Origin: Benincasa hispida
Lineage: Eukaryota > Streptophyta > Magnoliopsida > Cucurbitales > Cucurbitaceae
Assembly: GCF_009727055.1 (NCBI RefSeq)
Contig: NC_052354.1
Coordinates: 37,438,543-37,502,542, forward strand
Direction of reading: 5' to 3'
Length of the DNA: 64,000 nucleotides
Shown here: positions 47,465 through 58,826 of the stretch, in pieces
Numbering within the stretch: the stretch's first letter is position 1
How the letters are laid out: every line of letters begins with the position of its first letter
Program-made: the position numbers and the translations under genes
Notes under the pieces: generated by a model
What the model saw: only the letters and a program-made list of their open reading frames with translations
What the model was told of the DNA's origin: nothing
Database searches by the model: none

Positions 47465-47825
47465 TAGATCGCTTAGCCGAGAGCCTATGCGATAAAGCTT
47501 CATCGCTTAAACGATCGCACACCTGCATCTAAAAGATCACACGCCTTTCTCTAAACGATCGCTTAGCTTTCCTAAATGATCGCCTAGCANCTTCATCGCT
47601 TAAACGATCGCACACCTGCATCTAAAAGATCACACGCCTTTCTCTAAACGATCGCTTAGCTTTCCTAAATGATCGCCTAGCATGCCGCGTTTTCTAAGCG
47701 ATCGTTTACCTATTACTAGACGATCGCTTAGTAAAACCTACATGATTGTGTAGCTTATCTAAACGATAAGCACCTCTGCTATACGATAGCGTTCTCTCCC
47801 AATTGCTTATCGTCTACACGATCAG
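47465..47825. repeat. ACGATCGC-motif array inside solo LTR 2
   Basis: Units such as CTAAACGATCGCTTAGC and CTAAATGATCGCCTAGC recur more than a dozen times. The core combines GATCGC with TTAGC or CTAGC, giving short palindromes. The cluster at 11862-12045 has the same vocabulary but sits outside any LTR that I can define. Confidence 0.75.
47498..47682. repeat. 92-bp perfect duplication flanking a single N
   Basis: The bases at 47498-47589 are repeated identically at 47591-47682, with one N (47590) between them. A perfect duplicate on both sides of a gap character is most simply read as two contig ends that overlap but were not merged. Confidence 0.85.
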
Positions 47826-48225
47826 CCTGTTCCTCCGAACTCTACCAAATTCACCAAAGACCACACTTTAGATTCTCACTATGAGAATACCAAGGGCTCC
47901 AAGTGGTGGTGTCATCCCCACTTCTGCTTGCTTGTGCTTGTTCATGTTGCTGCCATTTGTATAGACGATCGTGCTGCCGTAGCCGATTGTTTTACTGGGC
48001 GATAAAGTTCGTAGAGGGTAATTTCCGCTACGTTAAGTTCGAGATTGAAGAGAGTCTTCAACTGGTATGTGAACTCAATCCCTTGTATAATATTTATCAA
48101 AGCATGCCGTTAATTAGTGTAAATTGCATAACTGTTTGATAGAATGTATGTGTTGTTTTTTGGTCACAATGAAATCAAAAATATCCGAACGCGCTCATGG
48201 ATGCTCTTCATTAAGAGTTCCTTCA

Positions 48226-48821
48226 GTCAAGACATTGCTTATGCAGTGGGAGTTTGTGCTCGATATCAAGCTAATCCGAAGACAAGTCATCTGACAAGTG
48301 GTGAATGAATTCTCAAATACATAAATGGTATAGCGGACTATGGTATTCTTTATTCCTCTGATACTAATGAAGTCTTAGTAGGATATTGCGATGCTGACCA
48401 GGCTGGAAATTCATAAAATAGAAAAAGCACCTCCAAAGGATGTTTCTTCCTAGGAAACAATCTTATATCATGGTTCAACAAGAAACAAAATCGTGTTTCC
48501 TTGTCTACTCCCAAAGCTGAATATATCGCTGCTGGTAGTAGCTGCACCAACTTCTGTGGATGAAACAGATGCTTCAGAAGTATGATGTTTCCTAGGATGT
48601 TGAATGTTATCAACATTTCCAAAAATCTCATTCCACACGATAGGACTAAGAACATTGATATCAGACACCACTTCATTAGAGAATTTGTTGAGTCTAAGGT
48701 TATATCTCTTGAACATGTCAGTATGGATAAACAAATTGCTGACATCTTCACCAAACCATTGGTTGCTGTTCAGTTTGAATCCTTTCATGCTACTCTTAGG
48801 CTTTGCAAAATTGATTTATAG
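48226..48821 (+). pseudogene. Copia-A RNase H remnant and end of pol
   Basis: Sense resumes after the solo LTR with DIAYAVGVCARYQANPKTSH, then ILKYINGIADYGILYSSDTN, VGYCDADQAG, GCFFLGNNLISWFNKKQN, STPKAEYIAAGSSCT and KNIDIRHHFIREFVESKV, ending in QIADIFTKPL and a stop at 48819-48821. This is the complete set of Copia RNase H blocks, including acidic residues in DADQAG and KAEYIA. Stops (after SGE, NS and CG) and a frameshift break it. Confidence 0.85.
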
Positions 48822-49124
48822 CAATTAATTTCTATTTTTGAGAGTTGGGCCAATTTTCAGATTCGTCGGCTTTTAATTTCTTTTTACCATATTTTATTTA
48901 ATACGAATTTATCTTTAAACTCAAATTTTTATCTCTCCACTAGAAGTTCAATTTTTCAAATGTTTGTGGTGTTGGTTTTCTCTTATTTCTCTAATCACGT
49001 TGAGTTAAACTATTTCCCTATATTTCTTCCTCAAGTGCTGCAGTACCTTATGGTGAGCACTTAGAGTTGTACTCTATGGGGCTCAAATCTCGTAGCAGAA
49101 GTGTCTCTCGTGTGAGATCGCCTT
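48822..49124. other. Copia-A 3' untranslated region, no 3' LTR recognised
   Basis: T-rich DNA after the pol stop. It contains CAAGTGCTGCAGTACC, but I see no polypurine tract or LTR start. The following minus-strand LTR (Copia-C) may have inserted here and removed or displaced the rest. Confidence 0.4.
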
Positions 49125-49998
49125 GCATCCTGCGATTCGATTTTACAACTAAACAAAATTGTTACATTAAACAGAATAAATAAACATGTAAACTAGCATG
49201 CTATATGGGAGAACAATTCTTACCTTTGTAGATTCCCCAAGTGCCACGAATAATCCTCTCCAAGGTTCCAATGAACGGATCTTCAAATGATTTTGATCAT
49301 GAACAACTTCTTGAGCGATCTCGAACACTACCATGAGAGTTACCTCGATATTCTCTGGGATTCCAATAGAGGGATAGGTGGTATCTAACTATTAGGAAAG
49401 GGAGAAGAGAATAAGGTTTTCGAGAGTAGAGAGGATTTATGGTTTAGAGAAAATTCAATGCCAGCAAGTTAGTCTTTCACGAGTATTCGTAACTCTAATT
49501 GAAGTAAATTACTATTTTACCCTTTAGATACCTCTGGCACCTTAAGTACTAGTGCTCATCTAATGAACAACCTGTTTATGGTCCAACGAATAAATAGAAA
49601 CCCTCTCAAGCCAATAAAAGGGTAGGGCCATTTGTTCAAGTCCACGAGACACCATTTAAGGGAACACTCATCTACTTACCCTCAAGGAGGGAAGAAGTAT
49701 ATTTCATCTTATATTATTATGTTCGTAGCTACCCACTCGATCTTATCCTCAAAATGGTAAGCGTATTGGGTTGGCGATCTAGTCACCAATACCCATGCAA
49801 ATGAAAGGACAATCGCTCATGAACAGGAGTTCATAATATACTTAGGAGTGTGACTAAGTCGCCTAGGTCATCTATTGAAATAAGAAGCAAACAAATCAAT
49901 GGTGTTATATCTAGTGGTTACTATTTCACGATCAGATCTTATACAAACTCATTACATAGGATACTCTCACTCACATGTCACCTACACAAACACGTTGG
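49125..49998 (-). mobile_element. Copia-C LTR, distal part (split by Copia-B)
   Basis: The sequence aligns with the minus-strand Copia-B LTR: GATTCGATTTTAC, AAACATGTAAACTAG, CTCATTACATAGGATACTCTC and CACATGTCACCTACAC occur in the same order as their Copia-B equivalents. It stops at ACACGTTGG, where Copia-B begins, and continues at 60213 with exactly the next part of the LTR. The outer boundary near 49125 is approximate. Confidence 0.7.
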
Positions 49999-50351
49999 TG
50001 ATGGAAAAGTCGGCATGCGCAGTGGAAATGAGAATTGATTTTACTCTAATTGCCCAAATTAAACATGCAACCCAAATGAATTAATTAGGGTTATTTTGAA
50101 ATAATACCTTTGAAGCTCCCGAAACTCGTCTATCTCCGCTCGAACACGAACCGGACAACCATTAGAACTGACCTACTATCTTCTGGACTCAGAACTGGGT
50201 TGTGGGACCTGATGGATGAAGAACCCAGAGGCAGAAAAAGAGATGGAAATAGTAGAGTGAATTTTGGGTTGGGTTTAGATTTTTTCAGCCCAATTTTTAA
50301 AACTAATTTTACAAAATTTCCAAAAATCTTTAATCCAAAATGACAAGCCCA

Positions 50352-50359
50352 TATTTATA
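50352..50359 (-). promoter_or_regulatory. TATA box of the Copia-B 3' LTR
   Basis: The minus strand reads TATAAATA about 160 bp downstream of the W-box cluster. The equivalent in the 5' LTR is 58634-58641. Confidence 0.6.
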
Positions 50360-50520
50360 GAAAAGGGCCATGCAAAATTGCATGAAATAACTTCATAAAA
50401 ACCCAAAACCTAGAATCCACTCACTAGTTGGGTTTAATGTCTCCACTATAAGCCAACACCCAGCCCACTATTTTTTTAGTGGAATTATCCAACAAAAGTT
50501 TGGATTTTCCCACCAACTTT

Positions 50521-50730
50521 AGTCAAAGGGAAAAATAGTCATTTGGTCAAAGTCAAACTTTGACCAAAAAGTCAACATTTTGACTTTTTATGATTTGACT
50601 AATTTTGACCTCCCGAGTATGAATCTGCATTCATTTTATCGAAATTCAAATCACATTTGAGTATAAGGTCGGTCAAAGTTTGACTTTTCAAAGTCAAAAG
50701 TCAACTCTTTGACTTTTTACATCTTTGACC
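50521..50730. promoter_or_regulatory. W-box cluster in the Copia-B 3' LTR (14 TTGACY in 210 bp)
   Basis: Seven TTGAC(C/T) on the plus strand and seven on the minus strand, several as back-to-back pairs such as GGTCAAAGTCAAACTTTGAC. TTGAC(C/T) is the core bound by WRKY transcription factors. Chance would give about 0.2 in this length at even base composition. Confidence 0.7.
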
Positions 50731-51765
50731 ATTTCGATTATTTCCGCGATTCCGAATATGAACGTATTCATATTATTGATATTTAAATCACATTTAACTA
50801 TTAAAGTTGTATCTCTAAACTAAAAAACCGACCACTATATCACATATACTTGTCGGTTTCTCTCTCTACACCTAATTCGAACAATTCGAATTATTCTATC
50901 ATACTGTTCTAAGTTTATTCCATATGAGCTAGTAAGGGAAACTAATGGACCTATAGATCATGGGCTCCAACGATTCGAGATTAGCTCGCTAAACTTCTTA
51001 GATGGAGCTAATCAACATTCGTTAACTCACGAGTCATTCCACTATAGTCCCGTAGTTGCACTCCCCTCACTATAGATATATTTTTGTCCATATGATATAA
51101 CCATGATTAGTAAGCTAATCCTTCATATGTTGTTCGTAATCTCGGCTGGGTCATAAAAATCGTTTTACCCCCGAGACTACATCTTATTCCTTAAATTCCA
51201 CTGATCCTCTAATGAACAATTAGTTTAAGGTCCAACCTATAAATCGAACCCCTCTTGAGCCAATGAGATGGTGGGGCCCTTTGTTCAAGACCTGGATTCA
51301 GTACTAAAGGGAACAACCTATCTACTATCCCTATAACGGGTAGGAATGAATTCCGTCTTGCACCCTATGTTCCCAACTATCCACCTGATCTTACCCTTGA
51401 AATGGGAGGCTTATTGGGCCAGCGATAATGAGCTGCCCTCACCTATGCAGATCTAATGATAATTCTAAGTGAACAGGAGTTCATAGTTAGCTCAGGATTA
51501 AGATTAAGTTACCTAGGTCATCAATTAACGAAATAGCCAGTTTTATACATAAAACGACATTTAGAACGTAAAAAGTGACTATTTCATGGTTCAGTCTTAT
51601 GTAAACTCTTTACATAGGATGCCCCCATTTTTCATGTCTCCACATGAACGGTTTAGGATCACATCGTTTGTACTAACTACAAAATGGGTCGTATCCATAG
51701 TGTCCCCAGAATAAGGCGCCCAACCTTATTCATATACTATAGACCATTTTGGCTATATATATTTG

Positions 51766-52701
51766 AACTTGATCCACATTTATGTCACTACATAAAGTTC
51801 AAACTTAAACTTAATAGCCTCGGATCCTTAGTTTATTGGATTCATGAATATAGAATTTAAATTTACTAAAGATTTTCAATAACAGCTTTATTGAATAAGA
51901 ATATGATATTACAAACTACGAGTTTTAGGACATAAATCTAACAATTGGATCATTATATTGGTATCAAATACAAAATGGATTGTATATATAGTGTTACCAA
52001 GATAAGGTACCCAACCTTATCCTTATACTATAGACCTTTTAAGTTGTATCTTGAACATTGATCCCTGTATGTGACATTGATCCCTATATGTCTCCACATA
52101 CAGTTCAAGACTCATAAGATAGCCTTGGATGTTAGTTTATTGGATTTAAGGTTATTAAGACAAAATAGAAAACAATACAAACAATAACATTTATTGATTT
52201 AACATCTATGACACTTTATTGATGACAGTCAATTAATAACATTTACTATCTATGAGTTTTAGGGCATAAAACCCAACAAACTCCCACTTGAACTAAAAGT
52301 CTAGTCAGTGAGTTGTACACAATCCAAAGGCAAGATTGTTATAAATAAATACAATAAACTAGGGCATCCATATACCCATTAATCATCTTCTACTTGCCCT
52401 ATATTATACAATGTACATGTTTTGTAGACCTAGATTCTCTGATGACCTTCATACACTTTAGCCGAGAGAGCCTTCGTAAATTGATCAGTAATGGTGTTTA
52501 GTCTAATATAGGTGTCGTTAATTATATCTTACCCAAAACAAATGAAATTTATAATACTTTAACTACAACTAGAACTAACACGTAGTAATAGTGGAGTAAG
52601 AGGTCGATCCCAAGAGAACCTTTATTAATATGCCTAAAATAAACTATTTGAATTTCAAAATGCAAAAGATTAAACGGGGGTTGTTTGTTTTCAAGAACTA
52701 G
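51766..52701. repeat. Probable false duplication of 60030-60970
   Basis: The end of the LTR plus 758 bp of outside flank (Copia-C LTR remainder, polypurine tract, RNase H tail and the start of the next repeat) reappear here with no difference found in spot comparison. The block stops at CAAGAACTAG just before the N at 52702. The flank of the right LTR has no reason to occur inside the element. Confidence 0.8.
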
Positions 52702-52702
52702 N

Positions 52703-52838
52703 GGATCCTTAGTTTATTGGATTCATGAATATAGAATTTAAATTTACTAAAGATTTTCAATAACAGCTTTATTGAACAAGAATATGATATTACAAACTAC
52801 GAGTTTTAGGACATAAAATCCAACAAATTCCCACTTGG
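52703..52838 (-). repeat. True inner end of the Copia-B 3' LTR plus polypurine tract
   Basis: 52703-52825 matches the last part of the LTR and ends ATCCAACA. It is followed by AATTCCCACTTGG (52826-52838), which on the minus strand is CCAAGTGGGAATT, the polypurine tract expected next to a 3' LTR. It differs from 51822-51943 at a few positions. Confidence 0.75.
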
Positions 52839-52999
52839 ACTAAAACTCCTAGTAGGATCAAACGAAGCTGAATTTAACTGTGAGAAATTAATATTACATA
52901 TGAGTACAATAAACATATGAATACAATAAACTAGGCCATATACCCAAAAGTTCTCCCACTTGTCCTAGTTTACAAACATCGTAGACCTAAACTCTGTAA

Positions 53000-53668
53000 G
53001 TGACCCTAAAAACTTTAGCCGTGAGGGTTTTTGTAAAAGGATCAGCAATGTTTTACTCAGAAGGTATCTAGGTCACTATAACATCACCACGGTGTACGAT
53101 TTCTCGGATAAGGAGGTACTTGCGTTCGATGTGCTTTCCTCATTTATGGCTTCGAGGTTCTTTTGAATTTGCAACTGCACCGCTGTTGTCATAATACAAG
53201 GTGATGGGTAGATGCATATTTGGAACAACTTCCAAATCTGTCAAGAATTTCCTCAGCCATACTGCTTCTTTTGCTGCTTCGTAAGCAGCTACATATTCAG
53301 CTTTCATTGTGGAGTCAACTATACAGGTCTGTTTTACGCTTCTCCACACTACTGACGCTTCTCCACACTACTGCTCCTCCGTTAAGAGTGAACACTGATC
53401 CATATGTAGATTTTCTAACATCTTTATCAGTTTGGAAATCAGAGTCAGTGTATCCAATAAGGATCAGATCCTTAGCACTATACACGAGCATGTAGTCCCT
53501 AGTTCTCCTGAGATACTTTAAGATGTTCTTAATGGCAGTCCAATGATCACGTCCAGGATTAGACTGGTATCTACTGACGATCCCTACTGAGTAGCATATG
53601 TCAGGTCTAGTACATAACATTGCATACATCAGGCTTCCAACTGCGAAGGCATAGGGAATATTTCTCAT
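53000..53668 (-). pseudogene. Copia-B RNase H remnant
   Basis: Minus-strand frames give MRNIPYAFAVGSLMYAMLCT, RPDICYSVGIVSRYQSNPG, HWTAIKNILKYLRRTRDYM, GYTDSDFQTDKDVRKSTYG, then STMKAEYVAAYEAAKEAVWL and LYYDNSGAVANSKEPRSHK. These are the consecutive blocks of Copia RNase H, with the acidic residues in TDSDF, KAEY and YDNSGA. A short duplication (TACGCTTCTCCACACTACTG, about 53335-53372) and a frameshift near 53330-53350 separate the two parts. Confidence 0.88.
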
Positions 53669-53689
53669 ATCCTCAACATCTTGAGGTGT

Positions 53690-54420
53690 TTTAGGACATT
53701 ATTCTTTCGACAGATGAATTTCATGTCTGAAAGGCAACAGACCCTTTTTGGAATTCTGCATTTTATATCTAGACAAAATTTTGTCTATATAAGATGCTTG
53801 AGACATGGCTAGTGTCCTATTCTTGAGATTCCAAACAATTTGGATCCCAAGAATATACTGCGCATTTCCTAAATCTTTCATTTGGAATTATGTATCTAGC
53901 CATTGTTTGATGTCAGTAAGATATCTTACATCATTCCCAACGAGTAGAATATCATCAACATATAAAACTAAGATTGCTATAGTAGAATTGACGATCTTTT
54001 TGTAAACACAAGGCTCGTCAAATTCTGTTCAAAGCCATAAGATTTGATCGCAGTATCAAATCTTATATTCTAGGATCTAGAAGCTTGTTTCAACCCATAA
54101 ATGGATTTTTGAAGCTTACAAACCTTTTGTTCTTGACCCTGTGCAATAAATCCCTCTGGTTGAGCCATATAGATACTCTTTTCAAGATCGCCATTTAGAA
54201 AGGCTGTCTTGACATCCATCTGCCAAATTTCATAGTCATAAAAGGTGAAAATGGATAAGAGTATTCTAATCGACTTAAGCATGGCAACGGGAGAAAAAGT
54301 TTCTTCATAGTCCACTCCCCCTCTCTAGGTATAACCCTTTGCCACAAGTCGAGCCTTAAAAGTCTATACTTTACCGGCTTGGTCTCATTTTCTCTTATAG
54401 ATCCACTTACAACCAATTGG
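53690..54420 (-). pseudogene. Copia-B reverse transcriptase remnant
   Basis: Minus-strand blocks in order: GVDYEETFSPVAMLKSIRIL (start altered), DVKTAFLNGDLEKSIYMAQP, KVCKLQKSIYGLKQASRS, YVDDILLVG (the YVDD codons lie at 53951-53962), MKDLGNAQYILGIQI and MSQASYIDKILSRYKM. RT copies element RNA to cDNA in virus-like particles. The catalytic YVDD is intact but frames break between GLKQASRS and YVDD and again near 53700. Confidence 0.88.
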
Positions 54421-54554
54421 TTTTACATCATTTGGTTGATCTACAAGTTTCCAGACAGAATTGAAGTACATAGACTCCATTTCGAGGTCCATGGCTTTGA
54501 CCCGTTGATCACGGTCCACATCTTTCATCGCCTGTTTATAGGTCGATGGATCCT

Positions 54555-55620
54555 CTATGTCGTCATATGTGTTTCTGTTAAACCCAAGTAACAGTCAGGC
54601 TGATGAACAACCCTCTCACTACGTCGAGGCATTCTCAACTCTTGAGAATGATGTGACTGACCAGATGTACTAGTTTTATCTACTACTTTAGTAGATGAAC
54701 TAGCTCTATCTGTAGCGTCTTTTAAAATTTCTTTTAACACTATTTTACTACTTGGTTGATGATTTCTAATGTGGTCTTCCTCTAAGAATGTGGCATTTTT
54801 TTTTATACAAATACCTTGTTTTCTTGAGGATGATAAAATAGACCACCCCTTGTTTCCTTTGGATAACCTACAAATAGGCATAATTTTGAACGATGTTCTA
54901 ATTTCTTGGGATTTTGTACCAACACATGTGCTGGGAAATCCCAAATTCTAAAGTGACGTAAACTACTTTTAGCCCTTTCCATTGCTCATAAGGTGTTTCT
55001 GAAACACTTTTAGAGGGAATGTTGTTCAAAATATGGATAGTAGATTCAAGTGTATATCCCCAAAAGGAATCAGGCAATTGAGCATAGCTCATTATAGAGC
55101 GAACCATATCTAATAAGGTTCAGTTTCTTCTTTCTGATACACCATTCTGCTGAGGTGTACTAGGTGTAGAGAGTTGTGATTGGATCTCGTTTTCTATCAA
55201 ATAGTCTTGGAATCGTATGTCCATATACTCTTCACCTCGATCTGATCGAAGTGTCTTTATTGTTTTACCTAATTCATTCTCAACTTCAGCCTTATATTCT
55301 TTGAACTTTTCAATAGAATCAGACTTGTGATGAAGCAGGTAAACATGACCATACCTTGAATAATCATCAATAAAACTGATGAAATATTCATACCCATCTT
55401 GTCATTCATTGGTCCACAAAGGTCCGAATGTACGAGCTCTAAGGGTACTTCGGCTCTGAGACCTTTTCCAGTAAAAGATCTCTTGCTCATCTTTCCTTCA
55501 AGATAGGATTCACATGGAGGTAAAAAGTTATCTTCTAACTGACTTAAAAGTCCACTCTTGACCAATCTTCCAATCCTATTGAGATTTATGTGACCAAGTC
55601 TTAGATGCCATAGATATGCA
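54555..55620 (-). pseudogene. Copia-B integrase remnant and IN-RT linker
   Basis: The pre-integrase region (VKSGLLSQLEDNFLPPCESY, EGKMSKRSFTGKG) leads into LELVHSDLCGPMN, which holds the first catalytic Asp. Later frames give MVRSIMSYAQLPDSFWGYTL and ILNNIPSKSVSETPYEQWKG. The linker at 54555-54944 contains PRRSERVVHQPDCYLG, typical of the segment before Copia RT. Integrase inserts cDNA into chromosomal DNA in the nucleus. Stops and shifts between these blocks make it inactive. Confidence 0.82.
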
Positions 55621-56099
55621 TTGGAAGAAACCTTTTGTTTTTTATTCTGAGTTTCTAATGTTGTAAAAATTTTAGTATTTAAAACAAAATTTGCTTCCTA
55701 GTTTGGTCTTAACTTTATATAAGTTGTCTTCAAGGTAGCAGAACAAATTTGAATACGTTTAACAAAAAATGAATGTTTCATTTATATTAAAAGATATTGT
55801 ATATAATTGTTCTATAAATACAAGCGATAGATATCAAATTCCTCTTCATAAGAGGTGCATACAGAACATTTTTAAGTACTAGATATCTATCTTCAAAAAA
55901 CAACTTCAGATCTCACTACTTCAGCTGAGACAACTCTTCTGTTCCTACTCTGAGGGTTATCTCAACCTTCTTTCAAGCTTTTTCCAAGAACTAGTTTCCT
56001 GTGAAACGAGAAATAAATATGAATTAGTGGCTCCGAATCTAGTATCCGGGTAAGTTCATATTCCACTAAACATGTTTCAACGACCAGTAATCATATTTA

Positions 56100-56975
56100 C
56101 TTTGTGTCGTTTTCCTCAGCTTTCTTCTCTGCAAGGTACTTCGGAAAATTTCTCTTCCAATGCCCGTTTTGGTTACAGTGGAAACATTTTCCTTTATCTG
56201 TATCCTTCTTTCCCTTTTTCTATCTTGGGAGCATGCCCTTTCCCTTCCATTTGAGCTTTAGAGGGTCCAGGTTTATTTTTAGAGGACGATCCTGCTTATA
56301 ATTTTTTCTTCGTGGTAGTAACATTTGCTTCCACTTCCTTCCCCTTACCTAAAGTAAGGTTTTGGAAATCGTTGAAGCTCGTTAAGAAGGGTAGTGAGGT
56401 TAAATTCTATCTTATTTAAGACGCATTTATCTCGAAAGGTATAAAACTCTTCGGAAGAGATTGTAAGATAAAAGCCTAACCTGGTTAGCTCATCAATGGG
56501 TCTGCCATTTACTTCAGCGATATTGAAGTACATCATCATGTCCAGGACATGTTCTCTAACAAAGGTCCCCTCCTTCATCCGCTTCGTGTAAATGTGCTTA
56601 ATTGCCTCGTGTCTATGGGACCATGATGGTTTCCCAAACATTCTCTTAATGAATCTATTATCTCTTTAGCCATTGCTAAGGATTCATGTTTCTTTGCTAA
56701 AACATCAGAACATGCTAGCAATAATGTAAACACGGGCCTTTTTCATTGGCTTTGACCCATCGATCGTATGCTTCCCGAACAGTTCGTTAGCATTATAACT
56801 CTTATACTGGATTTTAAGAGCCTATTTATCTTAATGAATCTATTATCTCTTTCAGGGCCTCTTAGGGACGCTTGAGCTAATAAGTAGCTTATTCTCTCTA
56901 GCTGAAGTGTACTATAACGGTTTAAGGTATAAAAAATCTTTAGAGATATATTTTCAGCTAAATTAAACATATCCT
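56100..56975 (-). pseudogene. Copia-B gag remnant with altered zinc knuckle
   Basis: Minus-strand sense: KANEKARVYIIAS, then DVLAKKHESLAMAKEIIDSL, then MFGKPSWSHRHEAIKHIYTK, GTFVREHVLDMMMYFNIAEV and NKIEFNLTTLLNELQRF (56345-56641). A knuckle at 56145-56186 reads CFHCNQNGHWKRNF: the final Cys of CX2CX4HX4C is Phe. Upstream (56641-57015) small internal duplications (TTAATGAATCTATTATCTCTTT, CTTATACTGGATTTTAA) break the frame. Gag packages element RNA; this copy is not intact. Confidence 0.82.
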
Positions 56976-57019
56976 AAGGTGTAGATCCATGTAAACTCTT
57001 ATACTGGATTTTAACCTAT

Positions 57020-58264
57020 GATGTCTAGGTGATAAACAATTTTTATTACTCACACTCTCATGCATGCTCATTAAAACTAGGGTTATTTTGATTTAGACGC
57101 TAGTTTGATCTCTAGAAGGAGGTGGTCTGTAAACCATCTATTTAAGAACCCCCAACCTTAGACAAGATCTCCTTGGGTAAGTAAATAACTCTTTTTTAAC
57201 AAGTAATCGACCTATTTCAACTCTTTTAAAAAGCCGATTGAAATTGCACCAATTATATCCTAGGTGAGCATGCAACTTTTATCTTTGTTTATAGATTTTA
57301 AAGTCTAGGTTATTTATACAATTAATGAAATAAATTATAACCATTATAACCCTAGAATCATACATCTATAACATACATTTCATACTTAATGATCATGCTT
57401 TAATATAACTCTCTTATTATTAAAAAACTTAACATGCATACTATATACATTATAACAATTATAACATATATCAAATGCATGTACATGTTTACCTATGGTG
57501 GGATTTTAAATCTATATGGCATACTATAAGTACAACAAGATTCAAAATTTAATTAAAACATACATCAACATGCATAATTAATTAAACACCCTAAAATGGA
57601 TTGGTTTTGGCTCTTAAATTAAGCTAACAACTAAATTATTACAATAATAATTTGGTGTAGTACAAAAAACCACTCATGAACCAGCTTGAAACACTCAAAC
57701 CGGCCCAAAAAACTCCAAAAACCAGGTTGAACCGGTCACACCGGCTCAATTGGACCAATCTAGACCGTATGGATCGGCTGGTCAACGTTTGCTGGCGCAG
57801 TCCACAGAAGCCTAGAGTGTGGGTCGGCTGGAGCGGGCGGGGGCGCAGAAGTGCGGGTCGTGCGGAAAACCAGCGGGTCGTGGAGTGGGCCGGAGTGCTC
57901 ATCGATAGCTGGTGCGTACGGGTTGCGAAGAAACCGGGTCGGATCTGGGAGGAAAAATGGGTCGGTGAGCTTTCTTCTCTGGTCTAGGAGGAAAAACGAG
58001 TCTGTGAGCTTTTTTTCTTTATTTTGAAGTCGTCCTCTTTCCAAGAACCAAGCAATTACATCCTAATTTCAACTCTAATGACTCTAGCAAATTTACAGAC
58101 CCTTTTTCACACATTAATGCTCATAAACATGTGAGCAATTACAAATTAATACTACAAAAAAAACTTAATTTAATTGCCAAATCCTAAAAACCATTTTAGT
58201 TTCCAATCTCAATTTTATCTAATAAATTGATACCCACCACATGAAATTAAGTAAAATTAAAACA
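57020..58264 (-). other. Copia-B leader between PBS and gag
   Basis: About 1.2 kb of non-coding sequence downstream of the primer-binding site. A GC-rich part at 57690-57960, with GGTCGGCTGG and ACCGGTCACACCGGCTC words, gives open frames on both strands, none with recognisable domains. Long structured leaders are usual in plant Copia elements. Confidence 0.5.
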
Positions 58265-58277
58265 AGCTTTGATACCA
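58265..58277 (-). other. Copia-B primer-binding site
   Basis: On the minus strand the LTR end ...CCATCA is followed after 2 bp by TGGTATCAAAGCT, close to the TGGTATCAGAGC site that pairs with the 3' end of initiator Met-tRNA. It fixes the orientation of Copia-B. Confidence 0.8.
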
Positions 58278-58633
58278 CATGATGGAAAAGTCGGCATGCG
58301 CAGCGGAAATGAGAATCGATTTTACTTTAATTGCCCAAATTAAACATGCAACCCAAATGAATTAATTAGGGTTATTTTGAAATAATACCTTTAAAGCTCC
58401 CGAAACTCGTCTATCTCCACTCGAACACGAACCAGACAACCACTAGAGCCTACCTACTATCCTCTGGACTCAGAACCAGATTGTGGGACCTGATGGATGA
58501 AGAACCCGAGAGAGAGAAAAAGAGATGGAAATAGTAGAGTGATATTAGGGTTGGGTTTGGATTTTTTCAGCCCAATTTTTAAAACTAATTTTGAAAAATT
58601 TCCAAAAGTCTTTAATCCAAAATGACAAGCCCA

Positions 58634-58641
58634 TATTTATA
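58634..58641 (-). promoter_or_regulatory. TATA box of the Copia-B 5' LTR
   Basis: TATAAATA on the minus strand, about 185 bp downstream of the nearest W-box. Transcription would start roughly 30 bp further on and leave a U5 of about 320 bp. Confidence 0.6.
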
Positions 58642-58826
58642 CAAAAGGGCCATGCAAAATTGCATGAAATAATTTCATAAAAACCCAACACCTAGAATCC
58701 ACTCACTAACTGGGTTTAATGTCTCCACTATAAGCCAACACCCAACCCACTATTTTGTTAGTGGAATTATCCAATAAAAGTTTGGATTTTTCCACCAACT
58801 TTAGGCAAAGGGAAAAATAGTCATTT

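Larger units (their letters stand above)
45989..48225. mobile_element. Solo LTR 2 (same family), 2237 bp as assembled
   Basis: It starts TATTGGGGTTGATGCCC (one change from solo LTR 1) and ends GAGTTCCTTCA. Flanks are GTCCA (45984-45988) and GTCAA (48226-48230), 4 of 5 identical. It interrupts Copia-A between the RT and RNase H blocks. It is longer than solo LTR 1 partly because it holds an ACGATCGC-motif array and a 92-bp duplication around an N at 47590. The frames at 46671-46898 and 47903-48139 lie in LTR sequence and are not genes. Confidence 0.83.
40133..49125 (+). mobile_element. Copia-A: decayed SIRE/Maximus-like LTR retrotransposon body
   Basis: Plus-strand gag, PR, IN, RT and RNase H remnants occur in the Copia order and can be followed across 8.7 kb. 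Every module has stops or frameshifts. Two solo LTRs interrupt it, one in gag and one in the RT/RNase H linker, and the coding sense resumes directly after each. The gag C-terminal block (MLNSGTNDLNKIL) and the GHIRSYC knuckle point to the SIRE/Maximus lineage. The 3' LTR is not visible; a minus-strand LTR (Copia-C) begins at about 49125. Confidence 0.85.
49999..51943 (-). repeat. Copia-B 3' LTR (as assembled)
   Basis: About 1.94 kb, matching 58280-60212. Differences from the right LTR are scattered up to about 51770 and then cease. From there it is identical, by spot comparison, to the right LTR and its outside flank. The true inner end of this LTR is probably the 123 bp at 52703-52825, which carries a few differences and runs into the polypurine tract. 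Frames at 49850-50343 are LTR sequence. Confidence 0.82.

Noticed and set aside
49850..50343. Plus-strand frames of 61-77 codons
   Set aside because: They fall across the junction of the Copia-C and Copia-B LTRs, antisense to both elements, with no domain.
57639..58044. 87-103 codon frames in a GC-rich part on both strands
   Set aside because: They lie between the Copia-B primer-binding site and gag, overlap on opposite strands and resemble no protein I know. They are treated as leader sequence.
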